From the NCBI GenBank assembly GCA_019426215.1, contig CM033408.1:9489077-9553076 (forward strand): DNA of 64,000 nt, in the 5' to 3' direction. This document shows positions 34,292 through 47,540 of the stretch, piece by piece (the stretch's first letter is position 1; every line of letters begins with the position of its first letter). The DNA is from Buddleja alternifolia. Its lineage: Eukaryota; Streptophyta; Magnoliopsida; Lamiales; Scrophulariaceae. Made by a program: the position numbers and the translations under genes. Below the pieces are notes generated by a model. It was not told the DNA's origin, did no database searches, and saw only the letters and a program-made list of their open reading frames with translations.

Positions 34292-35960
34292 ACCTCAAAG
34301 AGCACAAAGTCGAGCTACCGACTCTAAACTAGCGCTTCTTGGGAGGCAACCCAAGTTTGTAAGTTTTTTTCTTTTGCTTTCGTTTTTGTTTTGTTTAGTT
34401 TGTTTCTTTTTATTGTGTTCAAACATGCACTTTGGGCATATATGTTTTTCTATGCTTGATGGTTTAAAAGTTGAAGTGTTAGATATGATGCACATTTGGA
34501 CCCCACCTTTAGAGATTCTTATTTTACTCGATAAGAGGAGAAACTTTGTAAGGATGCATTGGAAGCTTAAGGATGTTCTTCAATATCCTTGGTTGTAAGT
34601 GTTCTTTTACCTTTGTGTATGCATGTTGTAACAACATTGGGGACAATGTTGGATTTAAGTTTGGGGGTAGAAGAGTATCTATTTTGAATATTGAAAATGC
34701 AATCCTAATTTTTAAAATGAATTTGGGGAAAGTGTGTTCGATATCATGTTTATATGCTTCTTTGTTGAGAAAATCAAGCATGAAAATTTTTTTAGTCCTT
34801 CCAATTGATGCATTGAAATTGATTGACTTGGAAAAATGGCATGAATTCTTGAAATAATCTGAATTTAATGGAATATATATATCTTTGAAATTGCTCGTGG
34901 AGACCTTAGACTAGAATTGATTCTGTAGATGATTCACAATGCACTTAAATCGAAGGTAGAGGAGTTGAGAGGATAACCATCTTGAAACACTTAAGGAATT
35001 ATTCCCAGAAATATTAAGTTAGATTTCTCATAAGGTTATAAGTTAAGTAGTAATTTTATATGCTAACAATGAATTGAAAAGGTTGAATTTTGGTATGACC
35101 AAAACTGGTCAGGCTAATACGTACCGGAGGTGAAAAGTTTCATGCCTATATACTGTACTATTATGCTAATTTGAGCTATGCTCAAGCCAAAAGAAGCGAA
35201 TTGTTTAAAAGATCTAGTTTTATTTCGTGGCCTTTGATACTCAAGTGATTAAATCCTTAGGAGTGTCTCTACACTTAATGCCCCAAAACTATTTTTGTTT
35301 GGGTGGGGGGGGTCTAGTTTGGGAGTCATGGTCTAAAACTTGTTACATGGGTGTCATAGAAAGCCTAATGGAATAAAACATTGCACATGATCTAGCCTTA
35401 ATGAAGTTTAATGGAAATTCCATATGAATTTAATGTTGAATATTTGAGATAATGAAATTAAATGGCTATGAGATTTTCTATAATTCTTGTGCCTTGTGTT
35501 TGATCAAAAGTTGATAGATATGGGATTAATGTCCAAAATTTGGTAAGGATGCCTCTCGACTATAATACCCTAGATTTATTTTTCACTATACCCTAGGGAG
35601 TCGTTTCAAGTATTGGTGTCACATGAGCAAAAGTAGTGGATATGTATATATATATTTGTGAACTTTAAAAGGTTGATTTTATGCCATTCATTCTTGTTGA
35701 TCATATTGAGATGTGTTGATTCGGTTGGGATTGAAAATTTGCTAGATTTTGTGGGTATATCTTATGCAAACCCTCACGGGACTATAACTCGTCCTTTGAG
35801 GTAACTCAAAGGTTTAAAGGCTTGTTGCACCCGCTAAGTGCAATCGTTTACTCCACGAAAGTGAGTTAGTTATTTGTTTTGTTTTCTCCCATTGAATGAT
35901 GTTGGTCTTGCCTTATAGATCTTATTGCTCGAGGTCGAGCAATTGATAAGTTTGGGGGTG
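34292..35960 (+). other. 3' non-coding region of the gag-protease element
   Basis: Starts with AGCGCTTCTTGGGAGGCAAC (34331-34350), which contains a perfect hairpin TTGGG-AGGCAA-CCCAA at 34339-34354. I recall this sequence from the 3' region of many Athila/Tat elements. The last roughly 460 bases are diverged from LTR-A bases 1-436. It ends in AGTTTGGGGGTGT (35948-35960), the likely polypurine tract. No integrase or env-like frame is seen. Confidence 0.75.
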
Positions 35961-37878
35961 TTGATAAGAGGTGTTTTTACGTGTTTTTAAGACCGTAATT
36001 CTTATGATTTGGATTCACTTATTGCTTAAATCAGGTCACATTTGCATTTAATAGTTGTGTTAAGTGAATACAGGTAATAAATGAGAATACATGAAGAAAA
36101 GGGAAGAAAAACGATGTACAAAACAAGTTCAAGCATGTTTTTCAACACCTAGGCGGTTTATGCATCTCCTACCACATTCGAGCGATAATTCCGTACATTT
36201 CGAGACCGATTTAGACAAAGTTTCCTTCTACAAAGTTTTAGATGTATGTCTTAGCTTCAAATGGGAACTTGAAACATCCAAATCGGAGGTCTATAGAGAT
36301 AATTGTGAAGGAAATACGATTGCTGCGCCGAACAGAGAAGTACATGTGCCAGGATACGCCCCAACGCCCTCCTAAGTCATGCCTAGGCATGGATAATCCG
36401 AATGTTACTCCTTTTCAGCCTAAATTCCAGAATTATATGATGGGTAAGAATCACTTTTGGCCATAATTTAGCACATGTGTTCAGGGGTTGTCATAAGTTT
36501 GTTTTTTGGTAGATTTACTTTATGGGCGCCAAATCAGAAACAACCTCCATGTTGAAACGTAATTTAGGTATACGTAGCGACCGAATTGGACAAAACGTCC
36601 TTCTAGAAAGTTGTATATCTATGTTTTATCTGAACATGAGGACTTGAATCATCCAATTTGGAGATCTGTGGAGAAGTGTATGAGGAAAATACTAAGACTG
36701 CGCTGGAAAGCAAGAAAATTGCAGCATGCATGTGTTTTGTTGAAGTTTTCACATGGTTATGCTTGGTGGAATTCTTAAGGGCCGAAAGTTTAGCATTTTT
36801 TAGCTGGTTGGAATCTTAAAAGCCAAACTTTAAGCATCACCTTAGGTGGAATTCTCATTGGGGAACTTTAATGAGAATTCTTAATGCATACTTTAGTGAA
36901 ATTTTGGCTATAAAAGGAGGGGGAACCCATACTCTTCATGATTCACTATCAATTTCAGATTCTTGGAGGAGAGGAGGAGGAGGAACAGGTCCTCAAGCTT
37001 CATTCATCACCATTCTTCATCATTCTAAGAGGAGAAAGCTAGGAATTGAAGCTCCAATCAAGGGGCCATCATCTATCACATTAGAGGGAGTTTTTATAGC
37101 ATTTTCATTTCATTCATATCTATGAACATGTGTATTTATTCATTATTGTTTTTCATAATATCTATCATGAACTAAATTCATAAGACTAAGGCCATGTAAG
37201 GTCAAATTGTGATATATGCTTATAATAGATGATTGTTGAGGTTATACTTATATTGTTATGTGATGTGAATTTGTGTTTTTACCTATCTTGCATATACTTG
37301 ATCACTATATGTTAGAATCTTATGCCTAGGTTGATATTTCGGGAGAAAATTAACTTAGGGTGCAAGAAATTCACATCATGACCCGCAACTAATGAGGAAT
37401 TGCCCTAGACATAGGTAAAGATTACCGGGTAAAGTTGTTCGATTCTAATCGAGTGAACTCTAGTACATTAATGCATGTTTAGTGGTTAGATTTCCGGATA
37501 GGAATATTTGGGAAATCACGATCTAAGCATAGGAGTTTATACGCGAGACATCGGTTATTCTCTACCCTCGGAGCTCTCACCATAACAATATAAGTGTAAT
37601 CATTCAACAAGAACCTTTATAAGTATATTTGATCAATTTGAACCTAGCATGTGCCTTAGTCTCCCTTTATAATTGGTTTTAAATCACTTGCTCATCTTTG
37701 TTCTTGTTCTTTACAAATTTTATTTGAATTTATTCTCACTTTGTTTATTCACTTCATTACAAATCTTAAACTAGAATTCAAGTCTCCGTAGTTCGACAAC
37801 CCGGACTTTTTGTCCACACTTATTACTACACACGACTAGTGCACTTGCTACAATAGCACATTAGCTTTTAGCGTGTCA
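35961..37878 (+). mobile_element. 3' LTR of the gag-protease element, full length
   Basis: 1918 bases, TG...CA. TATAAAA at 36909-36915 lies in the segment that the 5' LTR has lost. Any transcription from this promoter would run rightward out of the element toward NAC copy 2, about 10 kb away. Confidence 0.88.
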
Positions 37879-38784
37879 ATGGGTACTGGTGTGCGCGGTG
37901 GTGGTTGAAGCTTGCGCTGTCTTCGATAGGGCATAGGGTTCTCCTTGGAAGAACTAAGGGTTGCTGATCAATGTGGCTTCGTGGCTAGGGTAAGATTTGG
38001 CGTGGTTGGTAACGTGTACCCAGGTGGGGTGGGCAAGTTGCTCTCTTTTTGTTTTTTTTTTTTTAGAAAAAATTAATAACAAAAAACAAAATTTAATCTT
38101 GAACCATTTATATCAATTTTTGCCTCAAAATATTCACATTATGCCCTAACAAGACATATGGATAGAATAGTCCCATCCAACCTGTTTTTTTATTATTTTT
38201 TTTTCTAATTTCTTTCTATTTTTATTTTTATTTTTCTTAATATCCAAATTTTAAAAAAAATTCCTTCTGATTCTTTTTGTTTTTGTTTTTGTGTGTTTTG
38301 AATTTTTTAGATATTTTGAATTTTTTGTTTGTTCCTAATTTATTTTTTGAGATTTCTATTTTTCTTGTATATTAGCATTTTTTGGATTTTTCTGAATTTT
38401 ATAATTTTTTTAATTTCTTTATGAAACTTTTGCATTATTAATTGTTCTTCCTGAATTTTTCCTTTTCATGATTATTTAGAATTTATTTTGATGGTTTCTA
38501 AGTTGACGTACACGACCGCCCATACGTTGGGGAAGGGTTTGCTTTTATTCCAAACATTTTAGTGAAAGTATTTATGAACTTCTTATTATCTTTTGATAGA
38601 TGTATTTATTTATATTTGCGATAAGCACAAGCTTCCAATGTCATGAGTTCAACATTTTAGATTGTAACTGATAATTTGTTTTCTCGAAAGTGGAGGGTTG
38701 ATAAATATCAGTGGTAGCGATTTCGATCCATGTGGTTTTGAATGATAAGTTATGTAGAAATCATTAGTGATTTGTTTTATAAAT

Positions 38785-39237
38785 TGTATTTTTGGTCCTA
38801 TATGTTTGACCTTTTTTAGATTTTGGCCCCATTCAATACGGTATTCTCACATTGTGTCCCTTACTTTTTAAAAATTCTCACATTTGGTCTGAACCAAATA
38901 TTCGGCCCGAAATTTAACTGTTAAATCCATTGATTAACATTTTGACCAATTTATTTAGAGAGATTTGTGTATGAGTAGCACGTGATATTAAATATGAATA
39001 GAAACATATTCATATTATATATAATTTGTGTGTGAGTGCATTCACATACGAATTCTCTAAATAAAAGGGTCAAAATATTTACTAACGGAGTTCACCGTTA
39101 TATGTTAAATGGAGAATTTTGTTCGAACCAAATGTAAGAACTTTGAATAATTATGGGACACAATGTGAAAATTGCATAAGGAATGGGACCAAAATTGAAA
39201 AGAACCAAACACATGGGACCAAAAATGCAATTTTTCC
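38785..39237. repeat. Foldback element alpha, complete (unit 1)
   Basis: Both arms present: left TATTTTTGGTCCTATATG, right CATGGGACCAAAAATGCAAT, arms about 200 bases. The left arm recurs in unit 2 at 63776-64000. Confidence 0.72.
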
Positions 39238-40376
39238 AAGTTATGAATGATATGTTGTGCCAATGACACATGATATTGAATAGAAAACTATGATATTGAA
39301 TATAATTCGTGTGAGAGTGCCAAGTACATACAAATTGTCTCGAAAAACTAGTAAAAAGTATTGACTAACAAAGTGCATGAGTTGACCATTAAAATTTGGA
39401 TAAAAATTTTGGTTGATATTTGCGAGATATTTTGAAGGTTATGGGACTAATTATGAGAAACTCATAATGGATGCTATCAAAAATCAAATGGGCAAAGTTA
39501 TGAGACGAGAAATATGATTTTCCCGACCATTATCCAATGTTAGGTTTTCCTTATTTTTATAATTTTTAATTCCAAATGAAGAGGGATACTCTGACTCGAC
39601 AAGCCCGGATCGATAGTTTCTTAATCAGGGACACACATACCCCACAAGACTCCAAATAAGTAAACAAGTCACAACTTGTGGCAGCCTGGAATTGAACCCT
39701 AGACCTCCCACATGAAAGTGGAAGCTGATACCACTAGGCTAACAAACTTTGGTTTGAAGCTTTTTCTTTTATTTTAGTTGGTTTGTCAATTAAATAAATT
39801 CTCACTAAACTTTTGGAAACTGATTGAACTTTAATATCTAAAATTAAAATTGCTCCTATTTCCTTATTATATTAGCAATTTAACCTCGAAGAATTGATCT
39901 TGTGTTTATCCTATATACGCAATATATATAATCAAGTTTGTTATAGTTCTTGAAATTTTTTTATTTTGTTATATCAAAATAAAAGGTTACCAGAATGTAA
40001 TAGTGAAAGGAAAAGAAAAATAAAAAAAAAAGAGGGAAAACAAAGGAAATATCCTACAATCTTAATGGTGGTAGGAGAACATGACTGTTTGCAAATACAA
40101 CTGATTATGGAAAATTGATTCTAAATGGAAAATAATTTGAAGTGGGAAATAGGCCGAAGTATATAGTGTTTGCTTTATAAACGAAAAGTAGAAAAATATT
40201 GCAGAAAATTGTTTGCAAAAAAAGTGATTAAATGCGGTAAAATATTTATAATGAATCTACTCTTGTTACGAAAATACCATAATTAGTTTTAAGCCCTCCT
40301 TTACCAATCTATAGAATATAGATAAATATCACTTAAGTTAATAAAATTCGAATCATAATTTAGGCTTGCAAACATT

Positions 40377-40684
40377 CCATTAGTCAATATTTTGACCTAA
40401 TTTTTGGAGCAAAATTCGTGCATGAATGCACTCACACACGAATTATATTCAATATCACAATGCTTCTATTCAATATCACGAGTCACTCACGCAGAAAATC
40501 TCCTCAAAAAATGGGTCAAAATGTTGACTAACTAAGTTGACCATTAAGTATTGGATGAAATCCTTCAATGAGACCAAAGGTGAGAAAAATTGAAAGTTAT
40601 AGGATATAACATGAGAATCTGGTAACGAACGGGACAAAATTCGAAAAAGGCCAAACATATGGGACAAAAAATGCAATTTTCCCT
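40377..40684. repeat. Foldback element gamma (unit 1, left arm truncated)
   Basis: Uninterrupted form of 4496-4546 plus 7983-8241. Bases 40425-40429 (AATGC) are the empty target of the unit 0 solo LTR. Confidence 0.7.
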
Positions 40685-42930
40685 AAATTAATTTAAGTCA
40701 TAAGTTTATAAGTGCTGATTTTAAGGGTTTGCAAACTCTTGAAAACTAACAATAGTCATGTTATCTAATTGAGTTCCCTACGAAATTGTCGGCCGAAGAT
40801 TTTCTAATTATTAGTTTATAGAGAGGCATCAACATGAGATTTGCTCCAATAACACTGTAATATAATTCCAAAGGCAAAAACTTATATTTTCCGTCTTGTA
40901 ATTATAGATGGTGGCACTTTTAATTCGTCCTATAACTTCAATAATTACATTTTCTGTTCTAAAATTGAAATGCCACATATAAATTTTGATCCTGTTTATT
41001 TCACGTTTTTTGTCATGTGTGACACACTAGTCCTATTTTAAAAAAAAAAGTTCCACAAATTCAGTAATGCTATCGTCAAATTGAAAAATTGAAAAAAATC
41101 CAGCCATATTAACAATCTGAACGTAACACGTGCATCTCACACGTGATTTAGGCTGAAGTTACCGGCAAAAATAAAGTCAACCAATGGACTTCTCACTAAA
41201 AATCCACAAAACACTTACGACAACCCCAGCTTTTCGAAACTCTCCAAACTCAAACCCCTAAATTGCCTACCCAACAATGTAAAATCCATTTTTTCTCAAC
41301 GTACATAACAATGGACGGAGGAAAACAAAACCACAACCTCTTCCCGTGTCTATAAATCACCTCATGCAATTTGACGGTAGCTCGCATGAGTAAATGTGTG
41401 CAAAGTGGATAAAATAGGACTAAATGTATCACAAATGACCAAAAAGGTGAATAAAGACTAAATTGAACTTGGGTGTTTGTGCAACGTCTTCTAATATAGA
41501 TAATCCACAATCTACATCTTCCGAAACCCGAAGTCCTTGTCATCTAACCTATCAATCTTAACTTTACCCACATCACTTGCAATCCCACTAAAAAAAAATC
41601 AAAGTTAAAACAAAGTTGTCATTTAACCTTAGATATAAATCTAAGTTGTGTCCCAAATCTCAAACATAGCCTCGTGATACTAGTTGTTAGGGACACGGTA
41701 GCTTGCGATGGGTACTGATGTATGCGGTGGTGGATGAACTCCTTGGAAGAACTAAAGGTTGCTGAATGTGGCTCCGTGGCTAGGGTAAGATTTAGCTTGG
41801 TTGGTAGCGTGCAAGCAGGTGGGGGGTGGGCAAGTTGTTCTCTTTTCTTTTTTTCTTTTTTTTGAAAAAATAATAATAATAACAAAACCCTCAACCATTG
41901 ATATCAATTTTTGCCTCAGCGCCCGGGTGGGGGTGGGAAGTTGTTCTCTTTTCCATTTTTTTTTCTTAGAAAAATTAATAACAAAAAGCAAAATTTAACC
42001 TTCAACCATTTATATCAATTTTCACCTCAAAATATTCACGTTGCGCCCAAACAAGACACATGGATAGAATAGTCCCCATCCAACCTGTTTTTTTATTATT
42101 TTATTTTCTAATTTCTTTCTATTTTTATTTTTATTTTTCTGGATTATCCAAATTTAAAAAAAAATTCCTGCTGACTCTTTTTGTTGTTTTTTTTTTTTTT
42201 TTTGATATTTTTTGAAATTTGGAATTTTCTGTTTATTCCTAATTTTGTTTTTGTGTTTTTTATTTTTATTTTTTTGGATTTTTCTAAATTTTGTAATTTC
42301 TTTAATTTTTTAATGAAATTTTTTCGTTATTAATTGTTCTTTCTGAATTTTTCCTTTTCATGATTATTTACAGTTTGTTTTGAGGGTTTCTAGATTATTT
42401 TTTTTTGGTTTTCTTTTTCTTTTTTGGAAAATTATGAACTTTGGATTTAACAAGTGAAGATTTAAAAAGTTAGGATTAAAATTGACAACCCTCTATCCTA
42501 TTGAGTGCATAGCACTTTGCTTTCTGAGTGACGATTTTACCATTACATGTGTTGGAATATTCACAAAGATTCCACCATAACCAGTCACATGAGATTAAAC
42601 GCAACATTCAACAAAAGTGTGGGTGTCAAGTAAATATGTTGATAGGTTGGGGGTGAAGTACACAACCGCCCATGGGTTGGGGAGGGGTTTGCTTTTATTC
42701 CAATCCTTTTAGGGAAAGTATTTATGAACTTCTTATTATCTTTTGAGAGATGTATTTATTTATATTTACGATATGCACAAGCTTCCAAAAACATGAGTTC
42801 AATATTTTCGATAGTAACTGATAAATTGTTTTCTCGAAAATTGAGGTTTGATAAATTTCAGTGGCAGCAATTTCGATCCATGTGGTTTTGAATGATGTAG
42901 AAATTATTAGTGATTTGTTTTAAGAAATCT

Positions 42931-43382
42931 TACTTTTGGTCCTATATGTTTGACCTTTTCAAATTTTGGTCCCATTCATTACGGTATTCTCACATTGTTT
43001 TCCTTACCTTTTAAAAATTCTCACATTCCGTCCCAACCAAATATTCGGTCAGAAATTTAACTATCAAGTCCATTGATCAACATTTTGACCAATTTTTTTG
43101 GAGAGATTTCAGCATGAGTAGCACGTGATATTAAATATGAATAGAAATATATTCATATTATATATAATCTGTGTGTGAGTGTATTCACATACGAATTCTA
43201 TTAATAAAAGGGTCAAAATGTTTACTAACGGAGTTCGCAGTAATATTTTAAACGGAGAATTTTGTTCGGACCAAATGTAAGAACTTTGAATAATTACAGG
43301 ACACAATGTGAAAATTCCATAATGAATGGGACCAAAATTGAAAATGACCAAACATATGGAACCAAAAATATAATTTTTCCCA
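42931..43382. repeat. Foldback element beta, complete (unit 1)
   Basis: Palindrome of the TTTTTGGTCC family, at the copy ii position matching alpha in copy i. The pair therefore predates the internal duplication. Confidence 0.7.
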
Positions 43383-43539
43383 GTTATGAATGATAAGTTA
43401 TACCAATGACACTTGATATTGAATAGAAAACTACGATATTGAGTATAATTCATGTGGGAGTGCCATGTACACAAATTGTCTCGAAAAACTGGTTAAAATT
43501 ATTGACTAACAGAGTGCATGAGCTCACCATTAAAATTTG

Positions 43540-43866
43540 GGAAAAATTCATTTTTGGTCCTATAGGAGTTCGGCCACAACACTTTTAGTCCATAGGATAT
43601 TTTTTGACACTTTTGGTCATAATAGACTCAAAATGTGACACTTTTGGCCCCGAAAGTTAAAAAATTGACGGAAATGAATTTATTTTGAAATTTTTATTTT
43701 ATATTCCACTCTTTCAAATAGAGTGTGTGTCTCACATTGGTATTTTCCGTCCAAAAATATACGGTTGGGACCAAAAGTGTCACATTTTGAGTCCAAAAAA
43801 AATTTCTATGGGACTAAAAAGTATTTTGGCTAAACTCCTATGGAACCAAAAGGGATATTTTGCCAT
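43540..43866. repeat. Foldback element zeta, complete (unit 1)
   Basis: Left arm GGTCATAATAGACTCAAAAT and CTCCTATAGG-type ends pair with right-arm GGGACCAAAAGTGTCACATT. The AT-rich centre is around 43680-43720. Unit 0 keeps only the right part (10883-11105). Confidence 0.6.
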
Positions 43867-44867
43867 TAAAATTTGGATAAAAATTTAGGTTGATATTATG
43901 CGAGATATTTTGAAGGTTACGAGACTAAATATGAGAAACTCATAAAGGTTGCGATCAAAAATCAAAGGGGTAGAGTTATGAGACGAGAAATACGAATTTC
44001 CCCACCATTGTCCAATGTCAAGTTTTCCTTATTTTTATAATTTTAATTCTAGACGAAGGGGGATACTCTGACCCTATAAGTCCGAACAAATAGTTTTTTA
44101 ATCAGGGCAAGACATACCCTATAAGACTCCAAATAAGTAAACAAGTCACAACCTGTGACAGCCTGTAATTGAACCCAAGACCTCCCACATAAAAGGGAAA
44201 GTTGATACCACTAGGTTAACAAACTTTGATTTGAAGCGTTTTCTTTTATTTTAGTTGGTTTTTCAATCAAATAAATTCTCACTAAACTTTCTATAATTGT
44301 AAACTGGTTGAACTTTAATATCCAAAATTAAAATTGCTCATATTTCCTTATTATATTGACAATTTAACCTCGAAGATTTGATCTTGTGTTTATCCTATAT
44401 ATGCAATATATATAATCAAGTTTGTAACAGTTCTTGAATTTTTTTTATGTTATTATATCAAAATAAAAGGTTACCATAATGTAATCATGAAAGGAAATGA
44501 AAAAAAAAAAGAGGGAAAAACAAGGAGATTTCCTACAAACTTAATGGTGGTAGGAGTACATGACTGTTTGCAAATACACCTGATTATGGAAAAATGTTTC
44601 TAAATGAAAAATAATTTGAAGTGGGAAATAAGCCAAAGTATATAGTGTTTGCTTTATAAACGAAAAGTAGAAAGATGTTGCAAAAAATTGTTTGCAAAAA
44701 AAGTGATTAAATGCGGCAAAATATTTACAATGAATCTACTCTTGTTACGAAAATACCATAATTAGTTTTAAGCACTCCTTTACCAACCTATATAGAATAT
44801 AGATAAATATCACTTAATAGAATTAGAAACATAATTTAGGCTTGTAAACACTCTCAAAATAAATTAA

Positions 44868-45326
44868 TAGGGAAAATTGCATTTTTGGTCCCATAAAACT
44901 TTGGCCTTTTTTCGATTTTGGTCTCACTTGTTACGATCGAAATTCCCACATTATATCTCATAACTTTCAATTTTTCTCACATTTGGTCCCATTTAAAATA
45001 CTCCGTTCAATACTTAGTGGTCAACTCCATTAGTCAATATTTAGACCTAATTTTTTGAGCAAAATTTGTGCATGAATCCACTTACACACGGATTATATTC
45101 AATATTTCAATTCAATATCACATGTCAATTACACACAAAATCTCCTCAAAAAATTGGCCAAAATGTTGACTCATGGGGTTTACCATTAAGCATTGGATGG
45201 AATCCTTCAATGAGACCAAATGTGAGAAAAATTGTAAATCATGGGATATAATGTGAGAATCTCGTAACGAACATGACAAAAATCGTAAAAGGCCAATTAT
45301 GTGGGAGGAAAAATGCAATTTTCCTT
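44868..45326. repeat. Foldback MITE delta, complete (unit 1)
   Basis: Same element and position as 12105-12563, starting TAGGGAAAATTGCATTTTTG, with few differences. Confidence 0.75.
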
Positions 45327-46101
45327 AAACTAATATAAGTCATAAGTTTGTAAGCGCTGATTTTAAGAGTATGCAAACACTTGAAAACTAACAATATTCA
45401 TCTAAACTAATTGAGTTCCCTACAAAATTGTCCGTCGAAGATTTTCTAATTATTACTTCATAGAGTGGTATCAACATGAGATTCGCTCTAATAGATCTCT
45501 AATATAAATCAAAAGGCAAAAAGTTATTTTTTTTGTCATGTAATTATAGGATGGTGGCACTTTTCATCTTATAACTTCAATAATTACATTTTTAGTTCTA
45601 AAATTGAAACACCACATTTAAATTTTGATACTTTTTATTTCACGTTTTTGGTCATGTGTGACACATTAGTCCTATTTAGCCAATTTTTTTCCACACATTT
45701 AGTCTTGCTACAGTCAAATTGAAAAATTGAAAAAAAAAACACCCATTCATATTAACAATCCGAACTTAACACGTGCATCTCACACGTGATTTTGGTTGAA
45801 GTTAACTACGAAAATGAAGTTAACCAACTTGTAGAAAGCCGCAACTCCTCGAAACTCACCAAACTCAAACCCCTATATCGCGTACCCAACAATGTAAAAT
45901 CCATTTTTTCTCAACGTATATATCAATGGACGGAGGAAAACAAAACCACAACTTCTTCCCGTGTATATAAATCTCCTCATGCAATTTGACTGTAGCACGC
46001 ATGAGTAAATGTGTGAAAAAATGGATAAGGTAGGACTAAATGTGTCACACAGGACCAAAAAGGGGAGAAAAGACTAAATTGATTTTGGGTGTTTAAATTT
46101 T

Positions 46102-46610
46102 AGGGAAAAATTGAAAATTTAGTCCTGTAGCCTTAGGGGGTGGCAAAATTGGTCCCGTAACTTTCAAAAGTCGCGATTTAAGGACACTTTTCAATTTTAA
46201 ATCTTAATTTCGCTACGTGACCAATTAAAATTTGGGGGGTTTCAATTGCCGACCAAATTCCCGTAACTTTGTTTTTTCACACATAGGACGCCAAATCAGA
46301 TTATTTTTAGGGAAAGAATATAAACAATAAAATCTTAACGGCGATTGAAAAACCCACTATGTGTAAAAAAAAAAAAAAAAAAGGCATATGTCACACTCCA
46401 TTGCAGATCTGGTCGGCAAATGAAATCCCCCCCTCCCCCATTTTAATTGGTTACGTGCTGCATTTTCGGTGAAATTAGGGTTACCAACTGAAACATGTCC
46501 TTAAATCGCGACTTTTTGAAAATAACCGGTCTAATTCAGCCAAGTGCACAAGATATGAGACCAATTTTGTCAACCTCAAAAGTTACAGGACTAAATTTGT
46601 AATTTTCCCC
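46102..46610. repeat. Foldback MITE epsilon, complete (unit 1)
   Basis: Same element as 13333-13847. It starts TAGGGAAAAATTG, about 300 bases upstream of the NAC copy 2 TATA box. Confidence 0.72.
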
Positions 46611-47024
46611 AAGTTTAAGGTGAAAAAGTGTAATTATTGAAGTTACTTGACATAAAATGTAATTTTGCCTAAATCAAAGTGTAAAATTGAAAGGGAAAAA
46701 AGAAAGGGAAATAAAGAACAAACGAGATTCCCTACAAAAGTTAACGGCCGTAGGAAATTAAACTGATTTCGTCAAGTAGGATAACAATCACCTTATCTAG
46801 TAGTTAGCTAAATACTCGTTTTAGATGAAATAGCAGTTTAACTCGAGTTGGATTCCTAAAAAATAGTCGGATATAATCCTGCAGCTAGCTTATACCTCAA
46901 GTTTCTCTCTCTATATATATACAGATACAAGCCCTAACATTGAAGAGATATTTCACATACACAATACAATACCTGATTAGAAGTAATACTAGGTCTGGGG
47001 AAAAAAAATTCGAGAGAAAGAGAG

Positions 47025-47540
47025 ATGGAGAATATGGGAAACATGAGGGATGGTCCAGCTATAGGGTTTAAGTTTGTACCTACAGAGGAAGAACTCGTCA
47101 CAAAATTCCTATTCAGAAAATCAATGGGGTTGCCTTTTCCGGGCTTCAATCCAGTTGTGGAGAAAGATCTTTATGGTCACAAACATCCGTCTGATGTTCT
47201 GAGTGATATTCTTGATTCTCCCTACTGGAATACTAACAAAGACCACGAGAAAGAGATGTATGTTTTTACGAGGTTGTCCAAAGTTAGCGTGGGCAAGATT
47301 CGTATTGTAAGAACAACTGGCCATGGAACTTGGGCAGGACAAACAGGTGTAACAAAAATAATAAGCGAATCTACCCGCGAATTAATAGGGACGAGGAAGA
47401 TGTTGAGCTTTACGGACAAGAAAGGACCATCATCGGATCATTGGATAATGCATGAGTTCTCGTTGGATGGGGTTTTATTAAACAATGACCTGAAAGATAG
47501 GGACTACGTGATTTGTAGGATCACAAGAAGAAAAGAATGA
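47025..47540 (+). CDS. NAC copy 2, truncated to the DNA-binding domain
   Basis: 171 codons matching residues 1-171 of copy 1. The frame covers all five NAC subdomains (A-E, residues 14-170) and stops one residue after RRKE. The stop TGA at 47538-47540 replaces CGA (Arg172) at 14774 in copy 1, a single C to T change in a CG dinucleotide. Missense differences inside the domain are Ala89Val, Asn100His and Ala110Thr, two of them in or next to subdomain C. If transcribed and translated, it would be a DNA-binding and dimerising protein without an activation tail. The promoter, TATA box and leader are as in copy 1. Loss by nonsense-mediated decay is possible because 600 bases of former coding DNA become 3' UTR. 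Confidence 0.88.
   Translation: MENMGNMRDGPAIGFKFVPTEEELVTKFLFRKSMGLPFPGFNPVVEKDLYGHKHPSDVLSDILDSPYWNTNKDHEKEMYVFTRLSKVSVGKIRIVRTTGHGTWAGQTGVTKIISESTRELIGTRKMLSFTDKKGPSSDHWIMHEFSLDGVLLNNDLKDRDYVICRITRRKE

Larger units (their letters stand above)
30623..37878 (+). mobile_element. Gag-protease-only LTR retroelement (Athila/Tat-like, TR-GAG type)
   Basis: Complete 7.26-kb insertion with the 5-base target duplication ATGGG at 30618-30622 and 37879-37883. Both LTRs begin TGATAAGAGG and end GTGTCA. Internal order is primer-binding site, gag, protease, about 1.65 kb of non-coding DNA, polypurine tract. No reverse transcriptase, RNase H or integrase is found, so movement would need proteins from a related autonomous element. 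The two LTRs are nearly identical outside one deletion, pointing to recent insertion. It separates bases that are contiguous in units 0 (about 2119) and 2 (about 62881). Confidence 0.9.
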
